From the NCBI GenBank assembly GCA_004144935.1, contig SDZP01000081.1, positions 1 through 11,425 of the forward strand: a stretch of 11,425 bases of DNA. Direction: 5' to 3'. The stretch comes from Caulobacteraceae bacterium (GTDB lineage: Bacteria > Pseudomonadota > Alphaproteobacteria > Caulobacterales > Caulobacteraceae). The position numbers were made by a program, and so were the translations under genes. The notes under the pieces were generated by a model. That model worked only from the letters and a program-made list of their open reading frames with translations, was not told where the DNA came from and did not search any database. Shown in pieces: positions 6,478 through 11,425 of this stretch (position 1 is the first letter of the stretch; every line of letters starts with the position of its first letter).

Positions 6478-6553
6478 GGGGCTATAGCTCAGCTGGTAGA
6501 GCGCTTGAATGGCATTCAAGAGGTCAGCGGTTCGACTCCGCTTAGCTCCACCA
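6478..6553 (+). tRNA. tRNA-Ala (anticodon GGC)
   Basis: Full cloverleaf by eye. Acceptor GGGGCTA (6478-6484) pairs with TAGCTCC (6543-6549) with one G-U. D stem GCTC/GAGC (6487-6490/6499-6502). Anticodon stem CTTGA/TCAAG (6504-6508/6516-6520) with loop ATGGCAT, giving anticodon GGC, which reads GCC. T arm AGCGG-TTCGACT-CCGCT (6526-6542). Discriminator A6550 and an encoded CCA (6551-6553). A strong terminator follows immediately. Confidence 0.97.
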
Positions 6554-6554
6554 T

Positions 6555-6593
6555 AAGGGCCGCATCCGACAAGGATGCGGCCCTTTCCATTTC
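6555..6593 (+). terminator. Intrinsic terminator of tRNA-Ala
   Basis: A perfect 13-bp stem (6555-6567 with 6573-6585) and a 5-nt GACAA loop start 2 nt after the tRNA CCA. They are followed by a short pyrimidine/T-rich tract (TCCATTTCC). It separates the tRNA from the downstream kinase gene. Confidence 0.8.
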
Positions 6594-6677
6594 CGCCTTC
6601 GGCAAGGAACCGCTCGGGGGCAAAGGTATTCTGGTTTGCGGGCCGGTCTGCGCGGCCGGGGCGGACGGGGCGATCTG

Positions 6678-9281
6678 GTGATTTCCGAGGACGATCAGGA
6701 CGGCGCCGCGCCATGGTTTCTCGCTGGCGGCGGCGAGATGGGCCGGCGCATGCGGGCTTTCGGCTGGGGCGACACGCCGCTCGGCCCGCCCGCGACCTGG
6801 CCGGAAGCCCTGCGCACCCTCGTCGCCCTGATGCTGGAGTCCCGCCAGGGCATGTTCGTCGCCTGGGGTCCCGGTCTGACCTGGATGTGCAACGACGCCT
6901 TCCTGCCGATCCTCGCCGACAAGCATCCCGCCGCCCTGGGCCGGCCGACCGCCGAGGTCTGGTCCGACGCCTGGCCGACGGTCGGCCCCCTGTTCGACGA
7001 GGTCCTGGCCGGCCGCGCCCAGCGGTTCGAGGACCTGCCGGTGCCGCTGGTGCGGGACGGCCAGTCCACCGAGGCCTGGTTCAACTTCTCCTACAATCCG
7101 GTCCGTGACGGGGCCGGTGCGATCGCCGGGGTGCATGCGGTGGTCACCGAGACCACCGACAAGGTCCGGGCCATCGCCGCCCTCGGCTCACAGCGGGAAC
7201 AGTTCGCCCGCCTGTTCGACCAGGCCCCCAGCTTCATGACCATGCTCAGCGGGCCCGAACACCGCATCGACCTGGTCAACCCGGCCTACATGAAGCTGGT
7301 CGGTCACCGCCCGGTGATCGGGTTGACGGTCGCCGAGGCCCTGCCGGAAGCCGCCGCCCAGGGCTATATCGATCTCCTCGATCAGGTCTACGCCAGCGGC
7401 GAGGCCTATGTGGCGACCAGCGCCCCCTACGCCATGCAGACCGAACCGGGCGGGCCGGTCGACCAGCGCACCCTCGACTTCCTCTATCAGCCGATCCGCG
7501 ACCCCGATGGCCAGGTGACCGGCATCTTCGTCGAGGGCGCCGATGTCACCGAACGGGCCGTGCTCGAACAGCGCCGACTGGCCCTGGTCGAACTGGGCGA
7601 CCGCATCCGCGACTTCGAAGATCCGGACGAGCTTGCCTATGCCGCCGCCGAGATCCTCGGCCGCACCCTGGGGGTCAGCAGGGCGGGCTATGGCGTCATC
7701 GACAAGCAGGCCGAGACCATCACCATCGCCCGCGACTGGAATGCGCCGGGCATCCAGAGCCTGGCCGGGGTCCTGCAGTTTCGCGACTACGGCTCCTACA
7801 TCGAGGACCTCAAGGCCGGCCGCACGGTGCTGATCGCGGACGCCGACCTCGATCCGCGTTCGGCCGACAACGCCGCCGCCCTGAAAGCGATCAGCGCCCA
7901 GGCCTTCGTCAACATGCCGGTGACCGAACAGGGGGACTTCGTCGCCCTGCTCTATCTCAACCACGCCGAGGCCAGGCCCTGGACGGAGGACGAACTGGCC
8001 CTGGTCCGCGAGGTCGCCGACCGCACGCGCGCGGCCACCGAACGCCGCCGGGTCGAGCAGGAGCTTCGCACCCTGGCCGCCACCCTTGAGGAACAGGTCG
8101 AGGCCCGCACCCGCGAACTGCGCCAGAACGAGGAGGCCCTGCGCCAGGCCCAGAAGATGGAGGCGGTCGGCCAGCTGACCGGCGGCCTCGCCCATGACTT
8201 CAACAACCTGCTCGCCGCCGTCAGCGGCAATCTGGAACTGCTGGAAAGCCGCCTGCTGGGCGGCCGGCTGGTCGGACTGGACCGCTACATCGACAATGCC
8301 CAGGGGGCCGCCCGCCGCGCCGCCGCCCTCACCCAGCGCCTGCTGGCCTTCTCCCGCCGCCAGACGCTCGACCCCCGCCCCACCGACATCAACCGGCTGA
8401 TCGGCGGGCTGGAGGAGCTGATCCGGCGCAGCGTCGGCCCGGAGATCGAGGTGGAGATCGTTGGCGCCGCCGGCCTCTGGCCGGCCCGGATCGATCCCTC
8501 GCAGCTGGAAAACTCGCTGCTCAACCTCTGCATCAACGCCCGGGACGCCATGGCCCCGAACGGCGGCCGCATCACCATCGAGACCGCCAACAAGTGGCTG
8601 GATCAGCGGGCAGCCTCCGAACGCGACCTGCCGCCAGGCCAGTACCTGTCGGTCTGCGTCAGCGACACCGGAACCGGCATGACGCCGGAGGTCGTCTCCC
8701 GCGCCTTCGACCCCTTCTACACCACCAAGCCGCTGGGCGAGGGCACCGGGCTCGGCCTCTCGATGGTCTACGGCTTCGCCCGGCAGTCGGGCGGCCAGGT
8801 GCGGATCTATTCGGAGGTCGGCAAGGGCACCACGATGTGCCTCTACCTGCCGCGCTTCCATGGCAAGGCCGAGGAAGTCCGGCGTCCCGAAACCCCGACC
8901 CCCGGTCACGGCGACGGCGAGACGGTGCTGGTCATCGACGACGAGCCGGCCATCCGCGCCCTGATCGTCGAGGTGCTGCAGGACAGCGGCTACAACGCCA
9001 TCGAGGCGGCGGACGGGCCGGAGGGGCTGAAGGTCCTGGAGTCCGACGCCCGCATCGACCTGTTGGTCACCGACGTCGGCCTGCCGGGCGGCATGAACGG
9101 CCGTCAGGTCGCCGACGCCGCCCGCGTCGGCCGGCCGGACCTCAAGGTGCTGTTCATCACCGGCTTCGCCGAGAACGCCGCCGTCGGCAACGGCCACCTG
9201 GCCCCCGGCATGGAGGTGATGACCAAGCCGTTCGCCATGGCGGCGCTGGCCAACCGCATCCGTGACCTGATCGAGCGCTAG
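6678..9281 (+). CDS. Soluble PAS-PAS-GAF hybrid histidine kinase with C-terminal receiver
   Basis: A cytoplasmic sensor kinase of about 867 residues with no signal peptide or membrane segment. Domains in order: PAS-like sensor (about 12-155, opening with FLAGGGEMG and GDTPLGPPATWP, a common start for this kinase type); second PAS (about 172-295); GAF (about 297-453); coiled coil (454-495, LEEQVEARTRELRQNEEALR); HisKA with QLTGGLAHDFNNLL, phospho-acceptor His506; HATPase with the N box NLCINARDAM (616-625), DTGTGM (Asp663) and EGTGLGLS (near 689); receiver (about 749-866) with VIDDEP (752-757), phospho-acceptor Asp799 in TDVGLPGGMNG and a KPF lysine motif. All catalytic residues are present. 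No LOV cysteine motif is seen in the PAS domains and the GAF ligand is unknown. I chose GTG 6678 (MISEDDQDGAAPWFLAGGGEMG); a TTG at 6636 or ATG at 6738 is possible. No cognate output regulator lies next to it, so it is probably an orphan kinase with phosphorelay partners elsewhere. Confidence 0.92.
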   Translation: MISEDDQDGAAPWFLAGGGEMGRRMRAFGWGDTPLGPPATWPEALRTLVALMLESRQGMFVAWGPGLTWMCNDAFLPILADKHPAALGRPTAEVWSDAWPTVGPLFDEVLAGRAQRFEDLPVPLVRDGQSTEAWFNFSYNPVRDGAGAIAGVHAVVTETTDKVRAIAALGSQREQFARLFDQAPSFMTMLSGPEHRIDLVNPAYMKLVGHRPVIGLTVAEALPEAAAQGYIDLLDQVYASGEAYVATSAPYAMQTEPGGPVDQRTLDFLYQPIRDPDGQVTGIFVEGADVTERAVLEQRRLALVELGDRIRDFEDPDELAYAAAEILGRTLGVSRAGYGVIDKQAETITIARDWNAPGIQSLAGVLQFRDYGSYIEDLKAGRTVLIADADLDPRSADNAAALKAISAQAFVNMPVTEQGDFVALLYLNHAEARPWTEDELALVREVADRTRAATERRRVEQELRTLAATLEEQVEARTRELRQNEEALRQAQKMEAVGQLTGGLAHDFNNLLAAVSGNLELLESRLLGGRLVGLDRYIDNAQGAARRAAALTQRLLAFSRRQTLDPRPTDINRLIGGLEELIRRSVGPEIEVEIVGAAGLWPARIDPSQLENSLLNLCINARDAMAPNGGRITIETANKWLDQRAASERDLPPGQYLSVCVSDTGTGMTPEVVSRAFDPFYTTKPLGEGTGLGLSMVYGFARQSGGQVRIYSEVGKGTTMCLYLPRFHGKAEEVRRPETPTPGHGDGETVLVIDDEPAIRALIVEVLQDSGYNAIEAADGPEGLKVLESDARIDLLVTDVGLPGGMNGRQVADAARVGRPDLKVLFITGFAENAAVGNGHLAPGMEVMTKPFAMAALANRIRDLIER

Positions 9282-9313
9282 CCGGCCCGGGTTTCCGGTA
9301 TAGGCTGGCGCCC

Positions 9314-9931
9314 ATGAGCATCGCCGACCGCGTCCGCATCGAGTCCGTCCAGACCCTGTCGGATGACTGGTATCTGCTGAAGAAAACCCGCTTCTCCTGG
9401 CGGCGCAACGACGGGACCTGGCAGAGCCAGAGCCGCGAGACCTACGACCGGGGCAACGGCGCCGCCATCCTGCTGTACGACCCCGACCGGCGGACCGTCA
9501 TCCTGGTGAAGCAGTTCCGCTTCCCCGCCTTCGTCAGCGGCCACGACGACCTGATGATCGAGGTGGCCGCGGGCCTGCTCGACAACGCCGGGCCGGAAGA
9601 GCGCATCCGCAAGGAGGCCGAGGAAGAGACCGGCTACCGCGTCCGCGAGGTGCGCAAGGTGTTCGAGGCCTTCATGAGCCCCGGATCGGTGACCGAGGTG
9701 CTGCACTTCTTCGTCGGCCGCTACAGCCCGGCCGACCGGGTCTCCGAGGGCGGCGGCGAGGCGGACGAGGGCGAGGACATCGAGGTGCTGGAACGGGACA
9801 TCGACGCAGCCATGGCCATGGTCGCCTCCGGCGAAATCCGCGACGCCAAGACCATCATGCTGCTGCAGTACGCGAGGCTGACCCTGTTTCCAGCCGGCGC
9901 CGCGGCGTCGCCGGCGTCCGGGATATCGTGA
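9314..9931 (+). CDS. Nudix hydrolase, NudK/GDP-mannose pyrophosphatase-like
   Basis: Predicted Mg-dependent hydrolase of nucleoside diphosphate sugars; 205 residues. The resemblance to NudK covers RGNGAAILLYD (46-56), VILVKQFRFP (62-71) and the divergent Nudix box AGLLDNAGPEERIRKEAEEETGY (86-108), with metal-binding acids Glu101, Glu104 and Glu105. FEAFMSPGSVTEVLHFFVG (118-136) follows and matches the NudK MSPG.xTE.xHFF signature. The box begins with Ala rather than Gly, and an Ala sits at the first Glu position, as NudK-type boxes often deviate there. The substrate is inferred from family. The C-terminus ends in an Ala/Pro/Ser tail not seen in E. coli NudK. It starts 32 nt after the kinase stop with no clear Shine-Dalgarno. 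A TATAGG element 9-14 nt upstream would fit a leaderless transcript, but no -35 is evident. Confidence 0.88.
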   Translation: MSIADRVRIESVQTLSDDWYLLKKTRFSWRRNDGTWQSQSRETYDRGNGAAILLYDPDRRTVILVKQFRFPAFVSGHDDLMIEVAAGLLDNAGPEERIRKEAEEETGYRVREVRKVFEAFMSPGSVTEVLHFFVGRYSPADRVSEGGGEADEGEDIEVLERDIDAAMAMVASGEIRDAKTIMLLQYARLTLFPAGAAASPASGIS

Positions 9932-10371
9932 TGCCGCGACTGTGCATGGCCCTCGCCGCCCTCGCCTTGATGGCCTTCGCCGGCCCCTCGGACGATCCCC
10001 GGCTGCTGCCCCGCGCCTATATCGTGGCCCTGCAGGCCGACCCCGACGCCAACGGCGGTCGGCCGGTGGCGGTCGATGTGGTGGTCAGCTGCGACGCCAC
10101 GGTCGGCCGGCTGCTGCAGACCATGACCGCCGCCCAGTGGTTCGCCCAGCGCGACCAGCTCTCCCACGCCTCCGCCTCGCTGAACATCACCGGCTGGGAG
10201 ATCCTGCCCGGCCAGCAGGTCGGCGGCCGCAGGGCCATCGCCCGCAAATGCGCCAAGGCCGCCGTGGTCTATGCCAACTACGCCTCGCCGGGCGAGCATC
10301 GGCTGGTGCTGGGGCGGGACAGCCACGTCACCGTCCTCTTGCGGCGGGACGGAATCGCCCTGAAAGACTAG
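9931..10371 (+). CDS. Small secreted protein of unknown function
   Basis: I do not recognise this family. The product is 146 residues. A hydrophobic N-terminus after one Arg (MPRLCMALAALALMAFA) looks like a short Sec signal peptide with cleavage near residue 17-19; the Cys at position 5 is not in a lipobox. The mature part is probably beta-rich: RAYIVALQADPDANGGRP, VAVDVVVSC, GWEILPGQQVGG and HRLVLGRDSHVTVLLRRDG, with a second Cys in RKCAKAA that may pair with the one in VVVSC. The NP-like DANGGRP stretch and late E.LPG motif faintly recall TssJ-type beta-sandwich lipoproteins, but without a lipid anchor this is only a guess. The ATG overlaps the Nudix stop (TGATG), implying translational coupling; a GTG one codon upstream is the alternative. 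It ends 54 nt before a terminator hairpin. Confidence 0.75.
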   Translation: MPRLCMALAALALMAFAGPSDDPRLLPRAYIVALQADPDANGGRPVAVDVVVSCDATVGRLLQTMTAAQWFAQRDQLSHASASLNITGWEILPGQQVGGRRAIARKCAKAAVVYANYASPGEHRLVLGRDSHVTVLLRRDGIALKD

Positions 10372-10424
10372 GCCAAGGCGCCGCCCGCCGGGGCCCACCG
10401 GAAGACCCACGCGGCCAGGGGTTT

Positions 10425-10464
10425 GCGGGCCATACCGGGTCCCGCAGGCGGCGCCCGCTTTTTT
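10425..10464 (+). terminator. Intrinsic terminator after the Nudix/secreted-protein pair
   Basis: GCGGGC (10425-10430) pairs with GCCCGC (10453-10458), with further CCG/CGG pairing inside, followed directly by six T (10459-10464). A competing longer pairing exists between GGCGCCGCC (10377-10385) and its complement at about 10447-10455. It isolates the upstream transcript from the Hsp20 gene. Confidence 0.75.
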
Positions 10465-10496
10465 GCAGGCCGGACGGCCGGCGGGATGAGCCTCGC

Positions 10497-10525
10497 CTTG
10501 CGAACCCGGGCCGCAATCGCCACCT
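10497..10525 (+). promoter_or_regulatory. Candidate sigma-32 heat-shock promoter for the Hsp20 gene
   Basis: CTTGCGA (10497-10503) and CGCCACCT (10518-10525), 14 nt apart, resemble the sigma-32 pattern CTTGAAA ... CCCCATNT (6 of 8 in the -10). Transcription would start near 10532, leaving a 5' UTR of about 75 nt before the small heat-shock gene. It lies just after an intrinsic terminator, where a new promoter is needed. Confidence 0.4.
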
Positions 10526-10574
10526 GTCCTACAGCCGCAAGGGCCTTCGCCGATCTCGGGTCGGCCGTTTGCGG

Positions 10575-10599
10575 GAGTCGCTTGAACAGGACTCGAGGA
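10575..10599 (+). promoter_or_regulatory. ROSE-like hairpin (candidate RNA thermometer) upstream of Hsp20
   Basis: GAG-TCGCT-TGAAC-AGGA-CTC (10575-10594) forms a hairpin in which TCGCT pairs with AGGA leaving one G unpaired. This is the UYGCU/AGGA arrangement of ROSE thermometers known upstream of alphaproteobacterial small heat-shock genes. The trapped AGGA is 16 nt from the ATG, whereas a second GAGGA (10595-10599, 8 nt from the ATG) directly abuts the stem and is the likelier ribosome site. The hairpin could still occlude it by stacking or by alternative pairing. Match is by eye only. Confidence 0.4.
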
Positions 10600-10607
10600 C
10601 GAAGACG

Positions 10608-11033
10608 ATGACCACCCGAACCGTGCTGTTCGACAGCCCCTTCCTGCTGGGCTTCGACCATACCCGCGGCCTGATCGAACGGGCCCAGCGGGCGGCCACC
10701 GAAGGCTATCCCCCCTACAACGTCGAGGCCCGCGATGACGGCGGACTTCGCATCACCCTGGCGGTCGCCGGCTTTTCGCCGGACCAGCTGGAGGTGACCG
10801 TGGAGGGCGAGATGCTGACCGTGACCGGCAAGCGCGGCGACGGGGCGGAGGGCCAGGACCGGGCCTTCCTGCACCGGGGCATCGCGGCCCGCGGCTTCCT
10901 GCGGACCTTCATCCTCGCCGACGGCATGCTGGTCGGCGGCGCCACGCTCGAACACGGCCTGCTGCACGTCGATCTGGACCGGCCCAAGGCCGAGCGACTG
11001 ATCCAGAAAATTCCCATCCGGACAGGCGGCTGA
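10608..11033 (+). CDS. Small heat-shock protein, Hsp20/IbpA family
   Basis: ATP-independent holdase chaperone that binds unfolding proteins as oligomers in the cytoplasm. The product is 141 residues. A short N-terminal arm (1-35, MTTRTVLFDSPFLLGFDHT, like IbpA-type starts) precedes the alpha-crystallin domain (about 36-128): YNVEARDDGGLRITLAVAGF, LEVTVEGEMLTVTGKR, HRGIAARGFLRTFILADGM and LEHGLLHVDLDRP. The C-terminal I-x-I motif IPI (135-137) is present, used for oligomer assembly. The start ATG has GAGGA with 8-nt spacing. The frame is open upstream for more than 600 nt but carries no homologous sequence there. Likely heat-induced through the upstream promoter and hairpin, by inference. A DUF1150 gene follows 47 nt downstream, a common alphaproteobacterial pairing. 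Confidence 0.95.
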   Translation: MTTRTVLFDSPFLLGFDHTRGLIERAQRAATEGYPPYNVEARDDGGLRITLAVAGFSPDQLEVTVEGEMLTVTGKRGDGAEGQDRAFLHRGIAARGFLRTFILADGMLVGGATLEHGLLHVDLDRPKAERLIQKIPIRTGG

Positions 11034-11065
11034 ACTTATTGCGCCCGTCCCGCGTTCGTTTTGTG

Positions 11066-11072
11066 AAGGAGG
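11066..11072 (+). promoter_or_regulatory. Strong ribosome binding site of the DUF1150 gene
   Basis: AAGGAGG, a near-perfect Shine-Dalgarno, lies 8 nt before the ATG at 11081. It fixes that start and is much stronger than the others in this window. Confidence 0.85.
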
Positions 11073-11080
11073 TGGTCTCA

Positions 11081-11338
11081 ATGACACCCGTTAGATTGAC
11101 CAACGAAGCCTTTGCCGCCCTGGGTGGCCCAAGCCTGGTCTATGTGCGCCCCGTGAGCGGCGCCGAGATCATCGCGTCCTCGCCGGCCGCCGCGCTGGCT
11201 CATGTCGAGCTCGAACCCGAGCAGATGCTCTATGCGGTGCACCGCGCCGACGGTGAGCGCCTGGCCGTGATGAGCGATCGCGACAGCGCCATCTCCGCCG
11301 CCCTGGCCCACGAACTGGCCCCGGTTTCGGTCCACTAA
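11081..11338 (+). CDS. DUF1150 family protein
   Basis: A small acidic conserved alphaproteobacterial protein of 85 residues (MTPVRLTNEAFAALGGPSLVY). It matches my recollection of DUF1150: an N-terminal AFAALG....YVRPV segment, EI.......LYAVHRADGERLAVMSDRDSA in the middle, and a short C-terminal tail. No signal peptide, membrane segment or cysteines. Molecular function is unknown. Genes of this family often directly follow an Hsp20 gene, as here with a 47-nt gap and no terminator between, so co-expression under heat stress is a reasonable inference. Upstream in-frame start codons exist to 11039, but the strong Shine-Dalgarno sets the ATG at 11081. Confidence 0.88.
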   Translation: MTPVRLTNEAFAALGGPSLVYVRPVSGAEIIASSPAAALAHVELEPEQMLYAVHRADGERLAVMSDRDSAISAALAHELAPVSVH

Positions 11339-11352
11339 ACTCCAGCCCGGAA

Positions 11353-11390
11353 GGGGCCGCGCCGACGCCGCGCGGCCCCCAAGGTTGCTT
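11353..11390 (+). terminator. Terminator of the Hsp20-DUF1150 unit
   Basis: GGGGCCGCGC (11353-11362) and GCGCGGCCCC (11370-11379) form a perfect 10-bp stem with a 7-nt loop, 14 nt after the DUF1150 stop. A moderate T-rich tract (TTGCTTTT) comes a few bases later. The remaining bases to 11425 hold no gene that I can see. Confidence 0.7.
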
Positions 11391-11425
11391 TTCCGACATC
11401 AAACCCGTACTAGGCCGCCCTCATC

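Noticed and set aside
6478..6600. tRNA-Ala as an integration (att) site for a mobile element
   Set aside because: No repeat of the tRNA 3' end and no integrase downstream; the tRNA is followed by its own terminator and a normal chromosomal kinase gene.
5704..6714. Minus-strand open frame covering the FYDLN gene and the tRNA
   Set aside because: It runs through a complete tRNA and its terminator and opposite an acidic gene, whose antisense naturally gives Val/Leu/Phe-rich sequence.
7188..9197. A 669-codon minus-strand open frame opposite the hybrid kinase
   Set aside because: The plus strand encodes every catalytic motif of a histidine kinase and receiver; the opposite frame is low-complexity shadow sequence.
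9299..9304. TATAGG just upstream of the Nudix start as a leaderless promoter
   Set aside because: No -35 element at a usable distance, so not listed as a separate feature.
1..11425. CRISPR array, insertion sequence, prophage or defence island
   Set aside because: No regularly spaced repeats, transposase, integrase or nuclease/toxin genes were seen; gene content is mainly core chromosomal.

Overview
The window looks like a piece of a GC-rich alphaproteobacterial chromosome. The best guess is Caulobacterales (Caulobacter/Phenylobacterium/Brevundimonas type). This rests on the protein families and their order: aroA-cmk-rpsA on one strand followed by ihfB, a FYDLN-type acidic zinc-ribbon protein divergent from aroA, a tRNA-Ala, and an Hsp20 gene next to a DUF1150 gene. 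The assignment comes from family knowledge; no search was run.

Left edge (1-767): the minus strand carries mscL and, upstream of it, ihfB. mscL cannot be read to its natural end. Bases 1-93 are the exact reverse complement of bases 150-242, so the sequence folds back on itself inside the gene. This looks more like a chimeric or mis-assembled contig end than biology.

768-1757: a short divergent intergenic gap, then one plus-strand gene of unknown function (a weak degenerate-EAL impression) that converges on rpsA. An intrinsic terminator serving rpsA is embedded in the last codons of this gene.

1758-5707: a minus-strand housekeeping block, aroA -> cmk -> rpsA (shikimate pathway, pyrimidine nucleotide metabolism, ribosomal protein S1). 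The aroA-cmk gap holds two inverted copies of a REP-like palindrome. AroA is a class II EPSP synthase with glycine where the CP4 enzyme has alanine.

5708-6593: a divergent promoter region, the FYDLN acidic protein (probably started by TTG with a good Shine-Dalgarno), a promoter-like sequence, tRNA-Ala(GGC) and a strong terminator.

6678-10371: plus-strand accessory genes: a large soluble PAS-PAS-GAF hybrid histidine kinase, a NudK-like Nudix hydrolase and a small secreted protein translationally coupled to the Nudix gene.

10425-11425: terminator, then a small heat-shock protein (Hsp20) gene preceded by a sigma-32-like promoter and a ROSE-like hairpin, then DUF1150 and a terminator. No CRISPR array, insertion sequence, phage gene or defence system is visible. 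Most of the window is ordinary core chromosome. The points most worth checking are the fold-back at the left edge, the candidate RNA thermometer and the unknown gene between ihfB and rpsA.
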